A stretch of DNA of 64,000 nucleotides, taken from the NCBI GenBank assembly GCA_046352935.1, contig JAXMGR010000012.1:1-64000 (forward strand), written 5' to 3'. Position numbers and translations under genes: made by a program. The notes beneath the pieces are model-generated. The model made no database searches. It was not told where the DNA came from and saw only the letters and a list, made by a program, of their open reading frames with translations. Positions 57,218 through 64,000 of this stretch are shown here, one piece after another. Source of the DNA: CAYWMY01 sp046352935 (lineage in GTDB: Bacteria > Pseudomonadota > Gammaproteobacteria > Steroidobacterales > Steroidobacteraceae). The stretch's first letter is position 1. Every line of letters begins with the position of its first letter.

Positions 57218-58395
57218 GCCGGCCGCGCAAGCCGCAGACCTGCCTGGTCCGCGCCGGTGTGGAGAGCGACTCCCAGTACGGCGCGGTCGTTCCGCCCGTG
57301 TATCTGAGCTCCACCTACGCCTTCGCCCGCTTCGGTGAGAAGCGCGGCTACGACTATTCCCGTTCGGGCAATCCCACGCGTGACCTGTTCGGAGCGGCGC
57401 TCGCCGAGCTCGAGGGCGGTGCCGGGTGCGTCGTCACCGGTACGGGCATGGGTGCGCTGACCCTGGTGCTGCTGCTGGTGCGTCCGGGCGAGCGGGTGAT
57501 CGCGCCCCACGACTGCTATGGAGGTACGCACCGCCTGCTCGCCGCACTCGCGCGGACCGGCCGTCTGGAGGTCGATTTCGTCGACATGAGCGTCCCCGGC
57601 AACGTCGAGGCGGCGCTCGCGCGCCCGGCTCGCATGCTGTTGATCGAGACGCCGTCGAATCCGCTGCTCCGCATCACCGACATCGCCGCGGCCACGGCCG
57701 CGGCGCGGGCGCGCGGCACGCTGTCGGTGGTCGACAACACCTTCATGTCGCCGCTGTGGCAGCGGCCGCTCGCGCTCGGCGCCGACGTCGTCGTGCACTC
57801 GACCACCAAGTACATCAACGGCCACAGCGACATGATCGGTGGCGCGGTCATCGCGCGGGACGGGGCACTGCACGAGGAACTCGCGTGGTGGGCCAACTGC
57901 ATCGGCGTGACGGCGGGCGCCTTCGACAGCTATCTGGCGCTGCGCGGGCTGCGCACGCTGAGCGTGCGCCTGGCCCAGCACGCCAGCAACGCCCAGGCGG
58001 TTGCCGAGGAGCTGGCTCGCCACGTGGCCGTCGCGGCGGTCTACTATCCGGGTCTGCCGGGCCACGCGGGACATGCGCTTGCTGCACGCCAGCAGTCCGG
58101 CTTCGGCTCGATCGTGAGTTTCGAGGTGCGGGGCGGGCTCGACGCCGTCCGCGCGATGGTCGAAGGAATGCGCTGCTTTTCGCTCGCGGAGAGCCTTGGT
58201 GGCATCGAGAGCCTCGTTGCGCATCCGGCGACGATGACTCATGCAGGCATGGCACCCGAGGCGCGTGCCACCGCGGGACTCGTGGACGGTCTGCTGCGGC
58301 TGTCGGTGGGTATCGAGGACACCGGCGACCTCATCGACGATCTGCGCGAAGCGTTGGGCCGCGCGGAGGTTGCCGGGGCAGGGCGTACCGGCTGA
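57214..58395 (+). CDS. metB: cystathionine gamma-synthase family PLP enzyme
   Basis: 393 residues. It replaces the acyl group of O-acylhomoserine with cysteine, giving cystathionine, or with sulfide. AVVPPVYLSSTYAF and YSRSGNPTRDLFG are substrate and PLP contacts; VVTGTGMGALTLVLLL and VVDNTFMSPLWQRP bind PLP; HSTTKYINGHSDMIGGAV holds the Schiff-base Lys. C-terminal RLSVGIEDTGDLIDDL is the family ending. The stop-start overlap with metX (ATGA) and the shared riboswitch place it in the methionine pathway. O-acylhomoserine sulfhydrylase activity is an alternative. Confidence 0.93.
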   Translation: MSRPRKPQTCLVRAGVESDSQYGAVVPPVYLSSTYAFARFGEKRGYDYSRSGNPTRDLFGAALAELEGGAGCVVTGTGMGALTLVLLLVRPGERVIAPHDCYGGTHRLLAALARTGRLEVDFVDMSVPGNVEAALARPARMLLIETPSNPLLRITDIAAATAAARARGTLSVVDNTFMSPLWQRPLALGADVVVHSTTKYINGHSDMIGGAVIARDGALHEELAWWANCIGVTAGAFDSYLALRGLRTLSVRLAQHASNAQAVAEELARHVAVAAVYYPGLPGHAGHALAARQQSGFGSIVSFEVRGGLDAVRAMVEGMRCFSLAESLGGIESLVAHPATMTHAGMAPEARATAGLVDGLLRLSVGIEDTGDLIDDLREALGRAEVAGAGRTG

Positions 58396-58418
58396 GGCAG
58401 CAGCGCGGGAAGGTGCTG

Positions 58419-58437
58419 CTCCGGCGTGCAGCCGGAG
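58419..58437 (+). terminator. hairpin after metB
   Basis: CTCCGG-N7-CCGGAG forms a 6-bp stem 23 nt after the metB stop. It lacks a U-run, so it may be a weak or rho-assisted end. Confidence 0.4.
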
Positions 58438-58545
58438 CGGGAACGGCGGCGTCGCCAGCGAGCGACGCCCCGAGCCACCTGCAGTAGAATCGCGACCTTA
58501 GAGTCCGCTCGCGGATTCCGTGCTCAATGACTGGAGAATGATTTC

Positions 58546-58932
58546 ATGCGTCAGCTGGTTCGCAATACGCTCGTCAACGTCACGATGGCCTCTTTCCTCC
58601 TCGCGACCACGCCTCTGCCCGCCGTGGCCGGCATGATCGGAACTCCGGCAGTGGCGGATGCTGCTGCGCAGGCTCAGGATCTTGCGCGCGTGAATGCCGT
58701 ACTGGCGCGCGCCGACGTGCAGCAGCGGCTGGCTGCGCTCGGGGTGAGCCCGAACGACGCGGCCGCGCGTGCCGCGGCACTGACGCCCGGAGAGCTGCGC
58801 GATTTCGCGCGGCAGCTCGAGCAGGCGCCGGCTGGCGGTGGCGGTGCGCTCGCCGTCATCGGGCTCGTGTTCGTCGTGCTGATCGTGCTCGAGTACACGG
58901 GCGTGATCGACATCTTCAAGAAAGTCCCCTGA
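58546..58932 (+). CDS. PA2779-like small membrane protein
   Basis: 128 residues. An N-terminal signal-like helix (MASFLLATTPLPAVAG), an Ala-rich helical middle (DLARVNAVLARADVQQRLAALG) and a C-terminal transmembrane segment (LAVIGLVFVVLIVLEYTG) ending IDIFKKVP. A run of four glycines (97-100) sits just before the C-terminal helix. The layout matches the PA2779 family, whose members lie next to a PA2778-type peptidase as here. Function is unknown. GGAG precedes the ATG; the stop overlaps the next start by 1 nt. Confidence 0.82.
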   Translation: MRQLVRNTLVNVTMASFLLATTPLPAVAGMIGTPAVADAAAQAQDLARVNAVLARADVQQRLAALGVSPNDAAARAAALTPGELRDFARQLEQAPAGGGGALAVIGLVFVVLIVLEYTGVIDIFKKVP

Positions 58933-59888
58933 TGCCCATCCGCCTGCCGGCGGCGGCAGGATTGCTGCTGCTGCTGGCGGGCTGCGCCACGCCCGCGCAG
59001 CACGCGCGGGCATTCTGGAACGGGCGCGAGCCGGCCAGGGTCGAACTCACCGCGGTTCCGTTCCATCCACAGCGTGACTACCAGTGCGGGCCGGCGGCCC
59101 TGGCGACGGTGCTGGGCGCCGGTGGGGCGGACGTCGAACCCGACGAGCTCGCGCACGAGGTGTTCATCCCCGGGCGGCGCGGATCACTGCAGACCGAGCT
59201 GGCGGCGAGTGCGCGACGGCGCGGGTTCCTGCCGTATGTACTACGACCGGACAGCCGCTCACTGCTCGGGGAAGTCGCGTCCGGGAGACCCGTGCTGGTC
59301 CTGCAGAACCTTGGCGTGCGGCTGTGGCCGCGCTGGCACTACGCCGTCGTCGTGGGCTACGACGTCGAGAAGGACCGCCTTCTGCTGCGCTCCGGTGAGC
59401 GCGAGCGCGTCTCGCTGCCGCGCGCGCGCTTCGAGGGTACCTGGCAGAGGGCGGAGCGCTGGGCGATGGTCGTCGTGCAGCCCGGCGATATCCCCGCGAG
59501 CGCGGAGGCGGGCGACTATGCTGCAGCGGTCGCGGACCTCGAGAGCGCCGGTGGCGGATCCGCGTCGCTGCTGGCCGCGTATTCGGCCGGACATGCGCGC
59601 TGGCCGGACGATGCGCTGCTCACGCTCGGCGTTGCGAATCAGAAGGCGGCGCTCGCCGACGCGCCCGGTGCGGAGGCTCTGCTGCGCGGCCTCCTGCTCG
59701 CGGAGCCCGGGCACGTGCCGGCCCGCAACAACCTCGCCGTGGTGCTGATGCGCATGGGGCGTTTCGCCGAGGCCCTGCGGGAGGCGACCGCGGCGCTCGC
59801 CGCGGCGAAGGGTACCGCGTGGGAGCGCACGGTCATCGAGACAATCGACGAGATACGCGCCGCGCAGGATCCGGCGCAGGCGCGATAG
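58932..59888 (+). CDS. PA2778-like C39-family cysteine peptidase lipoprotein with TPR tail
   Basis: 318 residues. A lipobox (LLLLLAGC, Cys18) marks an outer-membrane or periplasmic lipoprotein. The papain-like C39 domain has QCGPAALATVLGAGG with nucleophile Cys52, and WHYAVVVGYD with His137 and a nearby Asp145. The C-terminal 120 residues carry TPR-like helices (ALLTLGVANQKAALADA, VPARNNLAVVLMRMGRFAEALREA). C39 peptidases cut after Gly-Gly; the upstream neighbour has such a site, but no cleavage is shown. It converges on fdsD with a 3-nt gap. Confidence 0.88.
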   Translation: MPIRLPAAAGLLLLLAGCATPAQHARAFWNGREPARVELTAVPFHPQRDYQCGPAALATVLGAGGADVEPDELAHEVFIPGRRGSLQTELAASARRRGFLPYVLRPDSRSLLGEVASGRPVLVLQNLGVRLWPRWHYAVVVGYDVEKDRLLLRSGERERVSLPRARFEGTWQRAERWAMVVVQPGDIPASAEAGDYAAAVADLESAGGGSASLLAAYSAGHARWPDDALLTLGVANQKAALADAPGAEALLRGLLLAEPGHVPARNNLAVVLMRMGRFAEALREATAALAAAKGTAWERTVIETIDEIRAAQDPAQAR

Positions 59889-59891
59889 CCC

Positions 59892-60119
59892 TCAGCGCGC
59901 GGCGGACCCGGCGGCGAGCAGCGCGGCGGCCTGTGCTGCGAGCGGTGTGAGACCCGAGCCGTCCCTCCGCTGGTAATCGGCGAGTTCGCGGCGCATCGCC
60001 GCGGGCCAGAACCGCTGCAGGTGAGCGACAACCGCGCGCGGCGCCTCCGCTTCGTCTTCTGCCGCGGCGAAGAAGGCGGCGATGTCGTTGGCCATGGTGA
60101 CGAGTCGCTCGACGCTCAC
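59892..60119 (-). CDS. fdsD: formate dehydrogenase delta subunit-like protein
   Basis: 75 residues read from GTG at 60119, which overlaps the fdhD stop by 4 nt. SVERLVTMANDIAAFFAAA at the start and AHLQRFWPAAMRRELADYQ in the middle match FdsD, the small delta subunit of soluble NAD-dependent formate dehydrogenases. No catalytic formate dehydrogenase genes lie in the window. An alternative ATG at 60095 would shorten it by eight residues. Confidence 0.85.
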   Translation of the reverse strand: MSVERLVTMANDIAAFFAAAEDEAEAPRAVVAHLQRFWPAAMRRELADYQRRDGSGLTPLAAQAAALLAAGSAAR

Positions 60120-60964
60120 GGATCGACGACGCCCTGCAGGCGTTCCGGATGCGTGTAGATGACGTGCTGCTGCGGTCGCGCGAAGCCCACGAGCGTGAGG
60201 CGTGCCTCGCTCGCGATGCGGATCGCGAGCGCGGTCGGCGCGGAGATCGCCACGAGCATGGGGATGCCGGCGACGGCGGTCTTCTGCGCCATCTCGGCGC
60301 TGGCACGGCTCGTGACGACCAGGAATCCCTCGGCAAAGGCCCAGTGGCGGCGTGCGACGGCCCCGATGAGCTTGTCGAGGGCGTTGTGGCGCCCGACGTC
60401 CTCGCGCACGAGTTCGATGCGGCCGCCGGGCAGGATCCAGGCGGCGGCGTGCACGGCACCCGTGGCGGCGTTCATGGGCTGCTGCAGCGGCAGCGCATCC
60501 AGCGCGCGGTGCACGGCGAAGGCGGTGGTGACGAGCTGCGACGTGACGGGTCTGAGCGCCTGCAGGGCCTGGTCGAGTGACTCGAGGCCGCAGAGTCCGC
60601 AGCCGGAGCGCGATTCCATGTTGCGCCGCCGCTGGAGCAGCGCGGGCATGCGCTCGGCGTTGATCGCGATGCGCAGTTCGAATCCCTGGGTCGCCGGCGA
60701 GATGTCGATGGAGTGGATCTCGCCGATGCCGGCGACGATGCCCTCGGTGATGCTGAAACCGACGGCGAAGTCCTCGAGGTCGCACGGCGTCATCAGCATC
60801 ACGACGTGGCGGATGCCGTTGTAGATCAGCGCGATCGGGACTTCCTCGACGACGTGCTCCGTGACCTGATCGACCACGTCTGCGCGCGCGCCGGCCCGCC
60901 ACCTGGCGGCCGGAACCGGTGTCACGGTCTGTGCGTGGAGCGTGGATGCCGTCGGGTTCGTCAT
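60116..60964 (-). CDS. fdhD: formate dehydrogenase accessory sulfurtransferase FdhD
   Basis: 282 residues. FdhD moves sulfur from a cysteine desulfurase to the molybdenum/tungsten bis-MGD cofactor of formate dehydrogenase. The sulfur-carrying motif GCGLC has Cys122 and Cys125. Other family marks are VEEVPIALIYNGIRHVVMLM, EDFAVGFSITEGIV, REDVGRHNALDKLIGA and VVTSRASAEMAQKTAVAGIP. It starts 22 nt behind leuB on the same strand and is followed by fdsD in overlap. Confidence 0.94.
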   Translation of the reverse strand: MTNPTASTLHAQTVTPVPAARWRAGARADVVDQVTEHVVEEVPIALIYNGIRHVVMLMTPCDLEDFAVGFSITEGIVAGIGEIHSIDISPATQGFELRIAINAERMPALLQRRRNMESRSGCGLCGLESLDQALQALRPVTSQLVTTAFAVHRALDALPLQQPMNAATGAVHAAAWILPGGRIELVREDVGRHNALDKLIGAVARRHWAFAEGFLVVTSRASAEMAQKTAVAGIPMLVAISAPTALAIRIASEARLTLVGFARPQQHVIYTHPERLQGVVDP

Positions 60965-60986
60965 CTGGGGGCTCCCGGGGACGGAA

Positions 60987-62048
60987 TCAGCGCAGTCGCG
61001 CCACCACGGCGTCGCCGGCCTGCCGGGTCGTCACGGCCTTCGACGACGACACGGCGATGTCCGCCGTGTGGATGCCTTCGTCGATGGCATCCGCGACAGC
61101 GGCCTCGATGGCGCGGGCTTCTTCGTGGAGGTCGAGGGAATGTCGCAGCAGCAGCGCGGCGCTGCGGATGGTCCCGTAGGGATTGGCGATCCCGCGCCCT
61201 GCGATGTCCGGCGCAGAACCATGGATCGGCTCATAGAGTCCCAGACGGCCTGCCCCGAAGGAGGCGGACGGCAGCAGGCCCAGCGATCCGGCGAGCATGG
61301 AGGCCTCGTCGGTCAGGATGTCGCCGAACATGTTCTCGGTGAACAGCACGTCGAAGTCACGCGGGCGGCGGATGAGGTGCATCGCCGCCGAATCGACCAG
61401 CATGTGCTCGAGCGTGCAGTCCGGGAACTCCGAGCGGATCACCCGCTCCACGACCGAGCGCCAGAGGCGCGAGGTCTCGAGGACGTTGGCCTTGTCCACG
61501 GACGTGATGCGACGCTGGCGCTGCCGGGCGAGCCGTCCCGCGACGCGCGCGATGCGCTCGATCTCCGCGACCGAGTAACGACACTCGTCTGTCGCGTCCT
61601 CCGCACTGCGCGTCTTGCGGCCGAAATAGATGCCGCCCGTGAGTTCGCGCACCACCATGATGTCGACACCCTCGAGCCGGTCGTTCTTGAGCGGCGAGGC
61701 GTCGTAGAGCGCGCGGTCGGTGATGACGGGTCGCAGGTTGGCATAGAGCTCGAGCGCCTTGCGCAGTCCGAGGATCGCCTGTTCCGGACGCACCTTGAGC
61801 GAAGGGTCGTTGAAGCGCGGGTCCCCGATCGCCCCGAAGAGGACCGCGTCACAGCCGCGGGCGAGTTCGATCGTCGCGGCGGGCAGCGCCTCACCCGTGG
61901 CGTCGATGGCGGCCGCACCGACGAGTGCCGTGGGCAGCTCGAACTGGTGTCCGTAGCGGGTGGCCACGACCTCCAGGCAGCGCACGGCCTCGGCCGTGAC
62001 TTCCGGGCCGATGCCGTCACCGGCCAGGACGGCGATACGTGCCTTCAT
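60987..62048 (-). CDS. leuB: 3-isopropylmalate dehydrogenase
   Basis: 353 residues. NAD-dependent oxidative decarboxylation of 3-isopropylmalate in leucine synthesis. MKARIAVLAGDGIGPEVTAE starts the protein; AIGDPRFNDPSLKVRPEQAI and ELYANLRPV bind substrate; VVRELTGGIYFG, SVDKANVLETSRLWR (catalytic Lys) and ENMFGDILTDEASMLAGSLG (metal-binding Asp) are in order; GLYEPIHGSAPDIAG is the NAD site. The ATG overlaps the leuD stop by 4 nt. Confidence 0.97.
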   Translation of the reverse strand: MKARIAVLAGDGIGPEVTAEAVRCLEVVATRYGHQFELPTALVGAAAIDATGEALPAATIELARGCDAVLFGAIGDPRFNDPSLKVRPEQAILGLRKALELYANLRPVITDRALYDASPLKNDRLEGVDIMVVRELTGGIYFGRKTRSAEDATDECRYSVAEIERIARVAGRLARQRQRRITSVDKANVLETSRLWRSVVERVIRSEFPDCTLEHMLVDSAAMHLIRRPRDFDVLFTENMFGDILTDEASMLAGSLGLLPSASFGAGRLGLYEPIHGSAPDIAGRGIANPYGTIRSAALLLRHSLDLHEEARAIEAAVADAIDEGIHTADIAVSSSKAVTTRQAGDAVVARLR

Positions 62049-62623
62049 CGCGAGGTCCTCTGTTCGAATGCGTTGATCGCGGGCAGCTGATTGAGCAGGT
62101 ATCCCATTTCGTCGATGCCGTTCATGAGGCAATAGCGGGCGAAGGACTCGATGGGGAACGCGACCTGCCGGCCATCGGGCAGTGTCAGCGTCCGGGTCGA
62201 GAGGTCGATCTCGATCTCGACGCCGGGGTTCGCGAGCAGCCAGCCATGGGTGTCGGCATCGACCACGACCGGCAGCAGGCCGTTCTTGAGGGAATTGTTG
62301 CGGAAGATATCGGCGATTTCGGTGCTCACGACGGCCTGGAAGCCGTAGTCCAGCAGTGCCCACGGCGCGTGCTCCCGCGACGAGCCGCAGCCGATGTTGG
62401 CGCCGGCCACCAGGATGCGGCAGCCCTGCGCTTCGGGCTGGTTCAGGACGAAGTCGGCGCGCGGCGCGCCTCCTGCGTCGTAGCGCCACTCGGAGAACAG
62501 CGCCTTGCCGAGGCCTTCCTTGACGGTCGTCGTCAGGAATCGCGCCGGGATGATCTGGTCCGTGTCGATGTTGGTCGCCGGCATGACGACCGTGCGGGAG
62601 CGGAGCGTGGTGATGGGTTCCAT
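62045..62623 (-). CDS. leuD: 3-isopropylmalate dehydratase small subunit
   Basis: 192 residues. It forms isopropylmalate isomerase with LeuC. NIDTDQIIPARFLTTT and LVAGANIGCGSSREHAPWAL are the swivel-domain substrate motifs; IFRNNSLKNGLLPVVV follows. The ATG at 62623 lies 17 nt after the leuC stop codon. The longer frame upstream is antisense noise from leuC. Confidence 0.96.
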   Translation of the reverse strand: MEPITTLRSRTVVMPATNIDTDQIIPARFLTTTVKEGLGKALFSEWRYDAGGAPRADFVLNQPEAQGCRILVAGANIGCGSSREHAPWALLDYGFQAVVSTEIADIFRNNSLKNGLLPVVVDADTHGWLLANPGVEIEIDLSTRTLTLPDGRQVAFPIESFARYCLMNGIDEMGYLLNQLPAINAFEQRTSR

Positions 62624-62640
62624 GGCGGGGGTCCTGGCGG

Positions 62641-64000
62641 TCAGGCGTGGGTGCGCGCGTCGGCGACCCGCCCCTCGATGGCGCTGGCGGCGGCCGTCGC
62701 GGGGCTCGCGAGCAGCGTGCGTGCACCGATGCCCTGGCGGCCCTCGAAATTGCGGTTGCTGGTGCTGACGCAGTACTGACCCTTGTCGACGAGATCGCCG
62801 TTCATGCCGAGGCACATCGAGCAGCCCGACTCGCGCCATTCGGCGCCCGCGTCCTCGAACACCTTGTGGAGGCCCTCGGCTTCGGCCTCGCGCTTGATCT
62901 GCTGCGAGCCCGGCACGACCAGCATGCGCACGCCGCGCGCGATCCTGTGGCCCTTCAGCACGGCAGCCGCCGCGCGCAGGTCGGACAGCCGCGAGTTCGT
63001 GCAGCTGCCGACGAACACCACCTGCACCTCGCGGCCGAGCAGCCTGCTGCCTGCCTCGAGGCCCATGTAGGCGAGTGCCTTGACGTCTGCGGGCCGGTCG
63101 CTCGACGGGATGATGCCGTCGATGGGCATCACCATCCCCGGGTTGGTGCCATAGGTGATCATCGGGCCCAGGGTCGTGGCGTCGATGTCGACTTCCCTGT
63201 CGAAGCGCGCGCCTGCATCGCTGTGCAGGTCTCGCCAACCGGCGACGGCGCGTTCGAAGGCCTCGTCCCGGGGCGCGAGCGGGCGGCCGCGCAGGTAGTC
63301 GAAGGTGGTGTCATCGGGCGCAACCATGCCGGCGCGGGCACCGGCTTCGATGGACATGTTGCAGATCGTCATGCGCTCGTCCATGGACAGCCCGCGCACG
63401 GTCGAGCCGCGATACTCCAGCGCATGGCCGGTGCCACCGGATACGCCGATACGGCCGATGATCGCGAGCACCAGGTCCTTCGCCGTGACGCCGGTGGAGA
63501 GCCGGCCCTCGACGTTGATCGCGAGTGTCTTCGGCTTGCGCTGCAACAGGCACTGCGTCGCCATGACGTGGCCGACCTCGGTCGTGCCGATCCCGAACGC
63601 CAGCGCGCCGAAGGCGCCGTGCGTGCTGGTGTGGCTGTCGCCGCAGACGATGGTCTTGCCGGGCTGCGTGGCGCCGAGTTCGGGTCCGATCACGTGCACG
63701 ATGCCGCGCTGCGGGTGCCTGAGTCCGATGAGGTCGAGGTCGAACTCGCGGGCGTTCGTCTCGAGCTGGGCGACCTGCTTCGCGGCCGCCTCGAGCCTGA
63801 TCGGCAGGCCGCCGAAGATCTGTGCGGTGTCGGTCGGCGTCGAGTGGTCCATGGTGACCAGCGTGCGGTCCCGGCGGCGCACCGGCAGGCCGCGGGCGCG
63901 CAGCTCCGCGAACGCCTGCGGCGACGTGACTTCGTGCACGAGGTGCAGGTCGATGTAGATCACGGCCGGGGTGTCGGCCGTCTCGGGCACGACCTCGTGT
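62641..64000 (-). CDS. leuC: 3-isopropylmalate dehydratase large subunit, partial
   Basis: The C-terminal 453 residues are present; the N-terminus runs off the right edge (the visible part begins near HEVVPETADTPAVIYIDLHL). It isomerises 2- to 3-isopropylmalate with a 4Fe-4S cluster. CGDSHTSTHGAFGALAFGIG, SIEAGARAGMVAPDDTTFDY, FVGSCTNSRLSDLRAAA and SGCSMCLGMNGD hold the cluster cysteines and substrate contacts. The apparent ATG at 63990 is internal and not the start. Confidence 0.96.
   Translation of the reverse strand, partial: HEVVPETADTPAVIYIDLHLVHEVTSPQAFAELRARGLPVRRRDRTLVTMDHSTPTDTAQIFGGLPIRLEAAAKQVAQLETNAREFDLDLIGLRHPQRGIVHVIGPELGATQPGKTIVCGDSHTSTHGAFGALAFGIGTTEVGHVMATQCLLQRKPKTLAINVEGRLSTGVTAKDLVLAIIGRIGVSGGTGHALEYRGSTVRGLSMDERMTICNMSIEAGARAGMVAPDDTTFDYLRGRPLAPRDEAFERAVAGWRDLHSDAGARFDREVDIDATTLGPMITYGTNPGMVMPIDGIIPSSDRPADVKALAYMGLEAGSRLLGREVQVVFVGSCTNSRLSDLRAAAAVLKGHRIARGVRMLVVPGSQQIKREAEAEGLHKVFEDAGAEWRESGCSMCLGMNGDLVDKGQYCVSTSNRNFEGRQGIGARTLLASPATAAASAIEGRVADARTHA

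Overview
The window is chromosomal DNA from a high-GC gammaproteobacterium. The closest affinity I can argue is the Xanthomonadales/Steroidobacterales side of the class. The clues are a fused aspartokinase/diaminopimelate decarboxylase (LysAC), a bifunctional HisB, a TrpR-family regulator heading the his operon, MetX-MetB behind a SAM riboswitch, and the Pseudomonas-like order thrS-infC-rpmI-rplT-pheST-ihfA-merR-tRNA-Pro. That placement is inference. I see no phage, insertion sequence, integrase or CRISPR array; this is mostly core metabolism with some accessory content.

Layout. 1-5.5 kb: a cut-off MDR oxidoreductase, a SAM methyltransferase, a frameshifted cytochrome c/PQQ quinoprotein and a DUF4892-OmpA protein. 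5.5-9.4 kb: pgaBCD for poly-N-acetylglucosamine, starting 10 nt behind tRNA-Asn and lacking pgaA. 9.4-14.9 kb: aspartate aminotransferase, uvrB, a nitroreductase, a DUF481 protein and tRNA-Val. 14.9-25.9 kb: a glycogen/alpha-glucan cluster (glgP, glgB, glgC, a GH57-GH77 fusion, glgA). 26-33.5 kb: the translation cluster, with infC starting at ATT. 33.5-41.1 kb: an FMN alpha-hydroxy acid dehydrogenase and gltBD. 41.1-45.6 kb: an EmrA-like fusion protein with its MarR regulator, a thioesterase, alanine dehydrogenase and three small proteins. 45.7-48.3 kb: lysAC. 48.4-55.9 kb: a tightly overlapping his operon, trpR-like-hisG-D-C-B-H-A-F-IE. 55.9-58.4 kb: SAM riboswitch-metX-metB. 58.5-59.9 kb: a PA2779/PA2778-type pair. 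59.9-64 kb: leuCDB followed by fdhD and fdsD, with leuC running off the right edge.

How it fits together. Nitrogen assimilation (gltBD, ald, aspartate aminotransferase) feeds aspartate-family (lysAC, metXB), branched-chain (leuCDB) and histidine synthesis. The glycogen genes form an almost complete synthesis and breakdown set. The most interesting points are: an ATT start for hisF, at exactly the position of Met1 in other HisF proteins and overlapping hisA; three TAATAC half-sites at 8-bp period in front of the TrpR-like gene; a promoter placed so that transcription starts at the first base of the SAM riboswitch; a GH57-GH77 fusion enzyme; a secreted protein with mirror-symmetric cysteine spacing; and a C39-like lipoprotein peptidase beside a small membrane protein carrying a Gly4 stretch that could be its substrate.
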